Below, one piece after another: positions 35,006 to 45,817 of a stretch of DNA of 64,000 nt. Position numbers and translations under genes: made by a program. The notes under the pieces are model-generated. The model was not told the DNA's origin, did not search any database, and saw only the letters and a list, made by a program, of their open reading frames with translations. This DNA is from Linepithema humile. Taxonomy: Eukaryota > Arthropoda > Insecta > Hymenoptera > Formicidae. The DNA lies in NCBI RefSeq assembly GCF_040581485.1, contig NC_090134.1:11895501-11959500 (forward strand). Direction: 5' to 3'. How positions within the stretch are numbered: the first letter of the stretch is position 1; each line of letters opens with the position of its first letter.

Positions 35006-37186
35006 ATGAGTTTATTTCAAAGACGCCGTAAGCCTATTTTTCAATTAGGGCCAAAGAGGCAATCAAGAGTTCTGTTGCAAATGAGGCGATTTTATCAAAC
35101 AAGATGTTACGACGAACAGCAGCGTAATTCCGAACAATTAATGTTGTCAGTAGACATGACAGATAATCTTACTAATAATGAAACAGATAATCTTGCTAAT
35201 AATGAAACAGTGTCTTCTGCTATCGAGTTAAATACGAATGAAAATATTTATGATGATTTAATGCATGTTGAAAGTGAACAAAATCTTGAAGTCAATGACA
35301 TGTCAATCGTAGATAATGATTATAGTAGTACAATCAATAATGACATATCTTTGGACACTGTAAATCAGACATTTCAAGAATCTTTAGCATCAGCGTTTAT
35401 AAAATGTAATCTGACCCATACACAGGGGAATATAATCTTAAATACATTACGATCACATAAATGCCATACGTTTCTACCAAAAGATACAAGATCATTACTT
35501 AATACGCCGCGTGACAGAATTGCAGTTTGTTCAATGTACCCAGGACAATACCTTCATATTGGTTTTGAAAAAGGCATTAATAATATTCTGAAGAAAACTC
35601 CACCGAATCAGATTCCTTCCGTTCTTGAAATAGACTGGAGTACCGACGGCGCGAAATTAAACAAATGTGGGACAATGCAAATTTGGCCGATCCAAATTTC
35701 AATAAGCAATATAAGTAACAGCAAACCGGAAATAGTGGGTATTTATATGGGGAATAAAAAACCAGGTGACATTAACTTATTTATGGATGAATTTGTAACT
35801 GATGTATTGCAAGTTTTTGAAAAGGGCGGTATAACATTTAGTCATCAACAAATTCCCACTACACTGAGAGCATTCATCGCAGATGCTCCAGCACGTTCTT
35901 GGTTATTAAATCATTATGGGCACACATCGAGTCATGCATGCGGAAAATGTAAAGTTGTCGGCATACGATATGAGCAACGAATGATCTTCTTAGGTACGAA
36001 TCATCGTTTAAGAACCGATGAAGAGTACATTCGGATGACAGACCGCGATCATCATAAAGGAAAAAGCCCTTTATCCCGATTACCTATGGGAATGGTAACA
36101 CAAGTTCCCGTAGACTATATGCACTTAGTGTGTATAGGAGTCGTGAAGAAATTGTTAACGGCGTGGATTACGGGCAAATATGGTAAAAAGACAAAATTAT
36201 CAGGCCGAAACCTAGATGTAGTATCAAAACGACTTGAACTTCTTTCCCATTATTGTCCACGGGACTTCGCCAGAAAACCTAGGTCATTGAGCGACTATTC
36301 GGATTATAAAGCCACAGAGGGACGACAGTTCATTTTATATACTGGGCCTACAGTAATGCTTGGCATTATGGAAAAACAAACATATATTCATTTATTATTT
36401 CTACATACAGCAATTCGTACGCTTTGCAGTAACACATTTTCGAATATGTCTCTGTTACAGTGTGCAGAAGTAGCACTTAAAAAATTTGTTGAAAAATGTC
36501 AAGTTTTCTATAAACTTTCTTTTATGTCATACAATGTGCATGCTTTGCTACACCTGGTGGCAGATGTCAAACGCTTTGGTCCGCTTGACAGTTTTTCCGC
36601 TTTTAAGTATGAAAATAATATGCAATTATTCAAACGCTCGTATAGAAAACCTCATCAGGCTTTACAGCAATTTGCCCTCAGACAGGCGGAAATAAATAAT
36701 CATGAGCGGAAAGAACATTCCGCACACAGTAATGCAACAGTTATACAAATGTTCGACCGGCATGGCGAAGGTCCTCTTCCATTAGGATTTTCTCCTACAC
36801 ATTGTCAACAGTACACAAAGATACAAACCGGAAGTATGTATTTTAATGTTACTTCACTTGGCAACAAATGTTGTATTTTAAAGGATTCTTCAGTATGTGT
36901 CATCGAAAACATATTAGAAATGAATGAAACGTACCATTTTGTGGTAAAGAAATTCGAAATTATGGAAGATTTTTATGATGTGGGTATTTCATCATCATCA
37001 TTAGATATTTATAAATGCTCTGCGTTATCAAGCGATTTTTATGTAATACCTATTACTGATGTGCGGGCAAAATGTTACATGATGTTATATTGGAAAACTA
37101 TTGATGACGAGAGTTCTGATTCCAGCAGTGATTCCGAAACCGATAAGCCGGTTCCTGGTGAATATGTTATATCAGTTCTTTTATAG
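35006..37186 (+). CDS. DYMHL-type transposase of element 2, 726 residues
   Basis: This is the predicted catalytic protein of element 2, acting on DNA in the nucleus. The reading frame is complete and intronless. The basic N-terminus (QRRRKPIFQLGPKRQSR) is followed by an acidic, Asn-rich linker to about residue 120. The conserved core contains DWSTDGAKL near 213, IADAPARSW near 291 with CGKC near 311, PVDYMHLVCIG near 369, KATEGRQF near 436, YNVHALLHL near 508 and FSAFKYEN near 530. The order and spacing match the broken enzyme of element 1, but the sequences are clearly diverged, so they are different families. The C-terminus is acidic and Ser-rich (SSDSSSDSETD). Assignment to CACTA/EnSpm-like transposases rests on these motifs. 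Which acidic residues are catalytic cannot be said from the sequence alone. Confidence 0.85.
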   Translation: MSLFQRRRKPIFQLGPKRQSRVLLQMRRFYQTRCYDEQQRNSEQLMLSVDMTDNLTNNETDNLANNETVSSAIELNTNENIYDDLMHVESEQNLEVNDMSIVDNDYSSTINNDISLDTVNQTFQESLASAFIKCNLTHTQGNIILNTLRSHKCHTFLPKDTRSLLNTPRDRIAVCSMYPGQYLHIGFEKGINNILKKTPPNQIPSVLEIDWSTDGAKLNKCGTMQIWPIQISISNISNSKPEIVGIYMGNKKPGDINLFMDEFVTDVLQVFEKGGITFSHQQIPTTLRAFIADAPARSWLLNHYGHTSSHACGKCKVVGIRYEQRMIFLGTNHRLRTDEEYIRMTDRDHHKGKSPLSRLPMGMVTQVPVDYMHLVCIGVVKKLLTAWITGKYGKKTKLSGRNLDVVSKRLELLSHYCPRDFARKPRSLSDYSDYKATEGRQFILYTGPTVMLGIMEKQTYIHLLFLHTAIRTLCSNTFSNMSLLQCAEVALKKFVEKCQVFYKLSFMSYNVHALLHLVADVKRFGPLDSFSAFKYENNMQLFKRSYRKPHQALQQFALRQAEINNHERKEHSAHSNATVIQMFDRHGEGPLPLGFSPTHCQQYTKIQTGSMYFNVTSLGNKCCILKDSSVCVIENILEMNETYHFVVKKFEIMEDFYDVGISSSSLDIYKCSALSSDFYVIPITDVRAKCYMMLYWKTIDDESSDSSSDSETDKPVPGEYVISVLL

Positions 37187-37754
37187 GAACTTACTTTTAT
37201 AGGAACCTACAGTAACAAAGAAACACTAAAGGAGATAATGAAAAATAAAAGAGCAAAAACATGAGTATATACACAATCCAATATTATTAAATAAAAGTAA
37301 TGAATGAATGTTTCCTCGAAATAACTCAAATTATATATAAAACTTGTATAGTATTCTAACATAGTAATATTATTCGTAACACTGTACATATTCCACTCTT
37401 ACAAGTTCCTTACTGTATTATATTTTATTAGTGTATAAATTATATTACTAATTTTGTGTAAATAAAATTAAACAAGATACGTCTATTAATGCATTGGTCA
37501 AGCGTATAAATTACATTGTCAAAATATGATGATATTGATTTCTCTTATCAATGCAGAGATAATCCATTTAAAAATCTGTAATATTTGTACGCAACAAAAT
37601 GTTTGATAGCTGATAAGAACAGTAGAAATCGCCATTAAAAAGGTGATAAAAGTATTTACTGCGGCATTTAAATGGAATTTTGTGCATAGAGTTTAACTTT
37701 TTTAAATTCTTTTTTTTTTTATATACATTTAAAGGTAGTGAGACTCATTGAAAG

Positions 37755-40700
37755 ATGAATAACCAACGCAAAACTCATATATGTCGTAAACAAGCATTCC
37801 TTTCTAAGGCTGGAGTTGCTAACTATAAGGTTCAGAAGTTGAAACAATTTCGTTTAAGTCAGTAAGTACTGTAGTTGATATTATGAACTATCTTTTATTG
37901 ATATTACGAAAATTTATTGCAGATATTGGAAAAAATAGTAATTTAAAAAAATTTCTAGTAATAGAATAAAATATTGAATTTTGCAGAAACATTCAACGTC
38001 CTACGAGGAATATTACAAAACCAAAGAGGTATGTGACAACTTCAAGTCAGGACGAAGCACCGTCGTTAAAAAAGAAAAAAAAACCAGAAACAGAGAAACC
38101 AATTAATCTCGATAAAGATGTCGATGAAATTCGCAATGCACCAAACGACGCTTCTACAACGATTCTTCCAAGTCAGGAGTCAGAAAGAAGCAACATGTCA
38201 TCTTGGTCCTTACCGATTAGAGACGACGTAGCAGTTACGAATGAAAAAGTTGCGGTTGACCGCAGTTACACGCAACTGATGTCAGGAACTTCAACTTCCA
38301 TTACACGTGTTGGTGGTATGTCACTTAATATTCGACATGTGAGATGTAATATGTCTGTAATGATTTATAAAAATATCTTAATTTGTTTAGGAGATCAAAT
38401 GAAACAGAATCTTCTGTACATTATTTTTCATAAGTCTTGACCTTCCATATGAAAAGCTTTGTAAAAGAAATGTGTTTATAAACTAATTATTTGACTGAAA
38501 AATAATGCACTTGAAATTTGAAATGCAATTGAAATCAATTCCTTGAAAACAGAAGTAATTTACGTGGATGTTAATGTAATGGAATGTTGAGATGTCTTAA
38601 AATTAATTTTAAAATTTTGATTTTACTGTTTACGTTTGAGAAAAAAGAAATATTTTTTAGGTGAAATCTTTACAGTCAACAAATGTAACGTCTCTGAAAT
38701 AGTTTTATATTATAATTATAAAAATCTTTAATAATGAGTTCATTCTTATTACAGGGCAACTCGAAAGCACTAATAGAGCATCCACTTTTACCGAAGATCA
38801 AAGCGTGCGTCCTAATGATTCCGGAGCACTAAATCCACTGTTACATTTGCAAAGTCTGCAACAAATGCCGCAAACAAGCGGATGCACTGGAGGATACTCT
38901 GAAACTATTATGGGAAATTATCGCTATCAACGGCATGATAGATATGACGGATATGACTATCCGTATCCTTCAAGAGATAATTATCATGAAACAACACAAC
39001 ATGAGCATGCAACACAACATGATCATCAGCATTATTGGAATGCTATAATAGGGCAAGTGATAATTTTTCTATTTATTTATAAAATGTTGAATTTCTTTTG
39101 AAATGTAAGACTATAGATTTAAATATATAAACGCAGTTTAATAGTTATATCCTTTAGTACATTAGTTACGACTTTTATTCTTTGTATACAATAATTTTTT
39201 GATCGAATTAACTGAAATTAGCTGATCTGGTAAACGAAATAAACATTTAAAAATGTTATTAGTGTTCATAAAACAATTAGGGTAGAAACGAAAAAAAGGT
39301 TAAAGTTTCAATTATTACGTGTTTTAACATTTATGAGCTATTAATAGTTTTTCTGTGTGGTCTGCGCACATAACTTAAGAGATATAGATATCTTTAAGTT
39401 AATATAATATTGACTATTTGACACTTTCAGTTTTCTATTAGCTGGAAAATTCAATTATTACGTGTTTTAACAGTTATGTGCTATTTATAGTTTTTCTGTG
39501 TGGTCTGCGCACATAACTTAAGAGATATAGATATCTTTAAGTTAATATAATATTGACTATTTGACACTTTCAGTTTTCTATTAGCTGGAAAATTCAAGTT
39601 ACATGATCGATATCTGAGTCATTTTGAGTAATGTGATGACGGGATTAGTTTTATACTTGTAGTACATTGAAGAATTCGACATGTATTTGTTCCAAAACCA
39701 AAAAAAATCACAAATTTAGTCGTAAATAATTCTACAAGTTACATAAATACTACACATTTTGTATATATGTACATGCAGCGAATGTATAGATATTTTTGAA
39801 TAAATAGTAGATAAAAATAAATTCTTAGAAATAATATTATTTCTAAGAAATAAAAATAAATATGTTATACGTTTTAGGGAATTCAATAACATGAGAAAGC
39901 AGCTAGAAAATATGCCGACGAAAGAAGATTTCATGTAAGCTTTCTGCATATGTATTTTGATAATAATATTAAAGTATATATGTATATGTGTATGAATAAT
40001 GAAAATGTCTTATATACGGTACATGCGGTCATAGTCAAAATTAATCCGATACTTTTTATACATCCTGTATAATATAATATAAACTTTTATTGTTACTGTA
40101 ATCAGAGTATTCTTTTCGACACTATTGTGTCCTAAACTTGCCGATTAAACAGTATTTTGCAACGTAACATTATTGCACGATAATGACTAAAAGATGAAAC
40201 TAGGAAGCCTTCATAGATCAAACTTTATTTAAATCATGTATAGAAATGCCCTTTTTCTTTTTATTTATGCATTTGTGATCGAATACATAGATATTAATGT
40301 TATAAAAATACTATAAATGGCTAGAAAAAATGTTAACCGTTTTAATTTTTAAGATGAGGATGTTACTATTATTAATACTCTCTAGGCTATTATACTCTGT
40401 TTCAGAACCATCACCCAAAAACTTGATAAACTGTTAAAAAAGCAAAGCAATAAAATGCCAATGAAACCACACTGTATTCCATTAAAATCCGTCAAAGAAG
40501 TGCAGAACTTCGACAATATTGACGAAGAACAGTACAACGAAGTGGTAGGTCTTAAAGCATAATATATTACAGTAATCATATTATAGTAATGACATGAATA
40601 TATAAAGAATCTTTATAGATATTCTAGTGTTTCCCAGAACACAGAATTCTATTTTGTTTCATATATAATTTTTTTTCCTTGTCATTGTGTAGAAATTAAA

Positions 40701-41318
40701 TACATTATCATATTTACATTATCCTATACAATGTATTTTAGGTGACATATCTCAAATACTTGGGAGGACAAACTTTGGACGAAAGTGTAAAATTTTGCAT
40801 GAAACAAATAATAACGGACGAAGCATTAAATAAATATTCCTTATGGGGCGAAAAGGACCGGAATCTCGAACTTTATAATACTCAGTTATTATATGCAGTA
40901 TATGGTAATATATTTTTATTTATAATATTATTAAAATGGCATTGAAAGAATAAAAATTGAAAAACAAATCTTGTATCACTTATTACAATATTCAACTTGT
41001 TTTCAATTTATGAAATATTTATAATCACTGGAATATATTCCTTCTTAACGTTTTTTTGTTATTATTCTGTTCATAAATTTAGAAGCGGTAGCAAACAGCC
41101 CTTATTTTGCGGTACCTGACCAACAAAAATTTTATGATGCTGTGAAAGAATCCATAAGATTCGCTAAACAACGACTGCGAAATTCTGTTCGTAGACAACC
41201 AGGAGAGAAAGGTCGCCGAACAAGGCGGCGCGAGGAAGCAGATGCCATATTTGGCACAAGAAACAGAGAAGAGGAAGAAGAAATAAGCAATAGAGAAGAA
41301 GAAGAAGAAGAAGGATGA
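37755..41318 (+). CDS. DUF4806-type second protein of element 2, eight exons
   Basis: The exons as read are 37755-37861, 37987-38315, 38756-39052, 39878-39934, 40406-40544, 40742-40904 and 41083-41318; a small additional exon is possible. Joining them keeps one open frame from MNNQRKTHICRKQ to a TGA at 41316. The intron after 39052 uses a GC donor (GCAAGT); the others use GT. The N-terminal half is polar and low-complexity, with many His, Gln and Tyr. The C-terminal half (IPLKSVKEVQNF, YLGGQTLDESVKFCMKQII, then SIRFAKQRLRN) fits the DUF4806 C-terminal region and ends in a Glu-rich tail. It occupies the same place relative to the transposase as the gene in element 1. A structural or DNA-binding role in transposition is inferred from that conservation, with no direct proof. 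Confidence 0.7.
39309..39595 (+). repeat. Tandem duplication, 143-bp period
   Basis: CAATTATTACGTGTTTTAAC starts at 39309 and 39452, and the two copies are nearly identical. They lie in the long intron (39053-39877) of the second gene of element 2. Confidence 0.85.
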
Positions 41319-41541
41319 TGATGATGATTAGATAGTAATGACCAGAAATAAAATATTTTTCAATATATATGCATAATTTTCAATTGCAACAATTTATTTA
41401 TCCTATCATTTCTTATCCCGATTAATTTCACTTAAAAGTTAAAAAATTTTTTATAATTATTTTAGTAATACAAGTTTATATTTGCCGATCGGATTATATT
41501 TTCGATATTTTTGCTGTGTGTGTGTGTGTATCCGTTTGAAA

Positions 41542-41758
41542 CCCTTACTCTTTTCAAACATATAAAATAATAAGTAAATAAATCCTTCTTTTTGTTATCA
41601 CCAGAAAGAAGAATTTACTTATTTATTATTTTACATATCTATTATATATATATATAATATATATGTCAAATAATAAATAAGGAAATTTTTCTTTCTGGTG
41701 ATAACAAAAAGGAGGATTTATTTACTTATTATTTTATATGTTTGAAAAGAGTAAGGGT
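41542..41758. repeat. Small MITE, 217 bp, near the right end of element 2
   Basis: CCCTTACTCTTTTCAAACAT is paired with its complement ending at 41758, with a (TA)n centre. A TIR begins with CCC, but no TSD is clear. Confidence 0.65.
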
Positions 41759-42929
41759 GCAAAAAATATATTTAACCGTTTTCGACACGCTGTTGAATTT
41801 TTGCTGTAATTTATGACTCGGCATGTGTTGTTGGCAACTTGCTGTCATTTTGCTCTTTATGTACAGCGATAAACCATTGCAGCAAACACATAGCAACTTG
41901 ACAGCAACACATGCTGAATTCATGTGATATCATACCAGAGGCAAATGACTCACACACCTTGTTCTAAATTTGCTGAAAACTAATGCCCTTTGTTTTCGGC
42001 AACGTGGCAGCAACAACACAGACAGGTGGCTATCAGGGTTTTTTCTCGCAATTAAAATTTTATCGTATGGCTGAATAATGTACATACGAGACAAAATAGA
42101 CTTATACAAGGTGTCTAATAGATATAAGTTAGATATGATAAAATATTTTATTTGAAAAATGTATGTATAATACTATATATCTAATTGGAAAAATATGTTA
42201 TATGCTTTCCTATTTTTATTCTTATGTAATTAATACAAAATAAATAAATAAGTTAATTAATTATTGAATGCATACATATACATATTGAATATAGTTATCT
42301 TTATTTTGTATTTTATATAACTGAAATGTTATATACTTTCATTATTTCAGTCATTATCATATAAAATTCAAAATAAAGATAACTATTTATTGAATATATG
42401 TGTATATGTATATATTAATTAATTGATTAATTAGTTATTTAGTATTTACTACATAAGGATAAAAATAAAAAAAGTATATGACATTTTTCTTTAGTGATAT
42501 ATATAGTATTATATGTATATTTTTCATTTATTATTTTGTCATATTTAGTTTGTATTTATTTGACACCTTGTATACGCCTATGTTTTCTCGGACATTATAT
42601 TGCAGCCTTGCGACGAAATTTCAGTCGAGAAAACAAGCGCAAGCATCGTTTGTTTACAAACTTCCGATGACACACGTACACAGACCACACGTCAGTGTAG
42701 TGAGTCACCACTACAAACAAATGCGTACACACGGATCTACGCGGCATAGGTCCGTAGGCTGCGCCGATAATGTCATTTTATTTTTAGTACCATTAAAATG
42801 ATGGCGCTTTCGCGTCGGAGTTCGCCCGTCACTTTAGCATCCTCTTAAGATAGTCAGTATAACATAGAAAAGCATTCAGTAAGCATCGATTTCAATTTTT
42901 AACTTCTCGTTTCAATAATTCATTATCAT

Positions 42930-43670
42930 GGGCAGAAAAAGCAAAGAAACAAATCTTGAAGTTAGGAAATTAATTATTTTTTATTGAAAAAATAGTAAAT
43001 CTTTAAGAGAAATTGGAAGTATTGTTTGTAAAAGTTATTTGACGGCGCGATACGTTATTAAACGATACGAAGAAGAAGGACGAATAGAAAATAAAACAGG
43101 CCGTGGTAGAAAGAAATTATTAAATTCCTCAGAAGAGCGTTTGTAGTTAGGAAAGTTAAAGAAAATCCGAAGATAAGTGCTCCCCGAATAAACTCACTTC
43201 TTCAAAATTTCTCTGAAAAAGAAGTTTCCCACGAAACAGTTCGAAGAGTACTACGGAAAAAATTCGCAAACATTCTATTACAAGCAAAACTGAGTTGCAA
43301 AATAGATTACAAAAGGAATGGCAAAAAATAGACAGCGATTATTTGAAAAAAATAGTAGGATCGATGCCAAAAAGACTTGCCGAAGCTATAAAACAAAAAG
43401 GGTATCCCACTAAGTATAAATTTTATTAAAATAATAATTTCTACAAAATAAGCGAATAATTTTGTGACGTGGAAACGTGTAAAGAATTGTTATAACCTGT
43501 TTTTCTGTAATTATAAACCACAATGTTTCAAATTTTTTTACAATTCTGTTATATTGAACTGTAAATTATGTATTTCCAAATTAAAAAATTTCAAAAAGTC
43601 CTTTGTTATCTCATTATTTCATTCATCTTTGTTGCATTCTCGACTGAGCGAATAATTTTGTGACTCACAG
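42930..43670 (+). pseudogene. Tc1-like element with deleted catalytic core
   Basis: From 42930 the frame begins MGRKSKETNLEVRKLI and continues with the paired helix-turn-helix region (SLREIG, TARYVIKRYEEEGR, KTGRGRKKLL), containing stops at 42985 and 43144. Only the C-terminal end follows (QKEWQKIDSDYLKKIVGSMP ... KQKGYPTKY) to a stop near 43428. The whole D...D...E domain is missing, so this is an internal deletion derivative. GCGAATAATTTTGTGAC occurs at about 43452 and again at 43648, next to CACAGTA. That direct repeat plus terminus is typical of Tc1-like IR/DR ends. The left end is cut at the TTAA element. Confidence 0.7.
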
Positions 43671-43731
43671 TATATATATATCATTGACAGTCCTGAGAGA
43701 GATTATAGTTTTATAAAACAATCTCCTAGCA

Positions 43732-44326
43732 CAGTTCTCGGAATTTGTTGATCATTTCTGCCGATTTCCGCGGTATACGCCTTTTTTCTTCTCCACACCG
43801 CGCTCGCTGCAGCCGCTAGGATCAACGCCGCCGGGCGTTAGGAGCGGCACTATTTAATTATGAGTGGATTCTTCTTCCTATTTATTAAAATTTTAAAAAA
43901 TTTATTAAAATTTATTAAAAATAAATTTATTATTAAATTTATTAAGTGAAAATATTTCAATAGATTTCCACATTATCCATGAGGTACTAATGCTGACGCA
44001 TTTTTATCTTCAGTGGAGCGGACCTATTGGAAAAACCATTTTTAAAAAAACGCGTCAGCATTAGTACCTCATGGGTGACGTGGAAATCTATTGAAATATT
44101 TTCACTTAATAAATTTAATAATAAATTTATTTTTAATAAATTTTAATAAATTTTTAAAAATTTTAATAAATAGGGAGAAGAATCCACTCATAATTAAATA
44201 GTGCCGCTCCTAACGCTCGGCGGCGTTGACCCTAGCGGCTGCAGCAAGCGCGGTATGGAGACAAAAAAAGGGGTTAGGGTTATACCGCGGAAATCGGCTG
44301 AAATGTTCAACAAATTCCGAGCACTG
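43732..44326. mobile_element. hAT-type foldback MITE, 595 bp
   Basis: The ends CAGT(T/G)CTCGGAATTTGTTG are inverted, and the 8-bp TSD TCCTAGCA is exact (43724-43731, 44327-44334). The arms meet around a short spacer near 44000-44045. There is no coding capacity. The TSD length and CAGTG start place it in hAT. Confidence 0.9.
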
Positions 44327-44528
44327 TCCTAGCAAAACAAGTAAACAGCGAGCATCTCGGTAAAAATTGAAATAAATACGCTACGCTCATAGTCAGTGTG
44401 CAACGGAAAGTCTGTGTGTTACCGTGCAGCTTCGTTTTACATTTCTCATTTTGCAATATTATCGTTTTATAAAATATCGTTTTTATATTTTCTTTTATTT
44501 CTGTTTAATTGTTATTTAATTTGGGTGG

Positions 44529-45717
44529 AGTTCCGATTAGCGGAACCCTCCGATTTTTTTAAAACTCCACTATTTTATGTAGTTTGGCGCGCTGATTACG
44601 AATATGATAATGAAAATTGCCGACTAGGTCATTTTCAAGGTCAAAACAAGGTCAGAAAAAGTAAAAAAATATCACTTTTTTGAGATTATTTCGAGAAATA
44701 TTAATGTAACAAAAAAATGTTTTAAATAAAAGTTGTAGTTTTTGTAAAAATACATCATTTATGTCCTATGCATTTTTTGTGTAAAACTGATAAATTTCGA
44801 GAAAATTGACGTTAAAGATTAAAAACTTTGGTAAACAGGTAGGGGGGATTCGGGGGGACGAAAAAAGGAGGGTTAGGGGGGACGAAGCCCTCCCGAGGGG
44901 GCAGAAGGCGCAGGCGGGGAGGGGGGTGCAGGGGGAGGGGCTCTGCCCCGTCTATTACATGGCTAGTCACTATTATAGAAGTTTAAAATAACTTTCAAAC
45001 ACAATATGCTTTTCACTTTGCGTAGGGGTCTTGCTAATCTTTTCAGTATCTAATATTTTTAGTATATTGTAGACTCATACTTTTAGTAAGGCGAAGATTT
45101 AATTCATATAAACTTTCTGCGCGCACACACCTTGCGTTGGGGTCTTGCTAATTTTTCCTGTATTTAAAATTTTTAGTATATAGTAGACTCATCATACTTT
45201 TAGTAAGGCGAAGATTTAATTCATATAAACTTTCTGCGCGCATACACCTTGCGTTGGGGTCTTGCTAATCTTTTCAGTATCTAGTATTTTTAGTATATTG
45301 TAGACTCATTAGATTTTTAGCCAGGCAAAGATTTAATAAATATACATAAATTGTATACGCATACACGCCGCTACATTCTTGAACGGCATGCGCATGCAAG
45401 CTAAGGCCTACCTGTTTACCAAAGTTTTTAATCTTTAACGTCAATTTTCTCGAAAATTATCAATTTTACACAAAAAATGCATAAAACATAAACAATGTAT
45501 TTTTACAAGAACTACAACTTTTATTTGAAACATTTGTTTGTTACGTCAATATTTATTGAAATAATGTTAAAAAAGTGATATTTTTTCAGTTTTTTAATGT
45601 TTTGACCTTGAAAATGACCTTGTCGTCGATTTTCATTATCATTTTCGTGATCAACGTGCAAAAATACAAAAAATAGTGTAGTTTCAAAAAAATCGGAGGG
45701 TTCCGCTAATCGGAACT
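44529..45717. repeat. Foldback element with internal tandem repeats
   Basis: AGTTCCGATTAGCGGAACCC at 44529 is inverted at the right end. The arms (to about 44830 and from about 45405) include AGGTCATTTTCAAGGTC words. The centre holds a G-rich patch (44840-44950) and a unit of about 115 bp, starting GGGGTCTTGCTAAT at 45025, 45139 and 45256. The TSD is not evident. Confidence 0.7.
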
Positions 45718-45817
45718 TTATCCTTTAATTTATATAGTTTTTTAGTTTTATATTTAAAAAGTTTATGAAACATATTTAACACTTATTAAATAAAGTATAA
45801 TAAATAATCAGTCTACA

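Larger units (their letters stand above)
34004..42038 (+). mobile_element. Intact two-gene CACTA-like transposon, element 2
   Basis: The element is 8035 bp, starts CCCTGATAGCCA and ends with the exact complement TGGCTATCAGGG. TT flanks both sides (34002-34003, 42039-42040). Copy A of the host TTAA element gives the pre-insertion sequence, consistent with a 2-bp TSD (the T-run leaves a one-base ambiguity). Both subterminal regions (34015-34270, 41760-42030) are rich in GCAACA/TGTTGC words. It encodes an uninterrupted transposase (35006-37186) and an eight-exon second gene (37755-41318), both on the plus strand. All parts needed for autonomous movement seem present. Confidence 0.85.
31669..42844. 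mobile_element. TTAA element copy B (inverted, left end lost, split by element 2)
   Basis: The right end AGCATCCTC at 42844 is followed by TTAA at 42845-42848. The sequence mirrors copy A from the right TIR back to the (GT)n run at 31672-31700. Its other terminus is missing because it abuts the LINE tail. At 34003/42039 it is interrupted by element 2: copy A supplies the empty site, a continuous AACCTTTTTTCTCGC read in reverse at about 26630-26645. Confidence 0.75.

Noticed and set aside
25868..42801. Matching 107-codon frames at 26191-25868 (-) and 42478-42801 (+)
   Set aside because: Mirror copies within TTAA elements A and B. The content is low-complexity hydrophobic then basic, with no family match, and duplication alone explains the similarity.
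44806..44991. Gly/Arg-rich 61-codon frame
   Set aside because: Produced by a G-rich low-complexity patch inside a foldback element.
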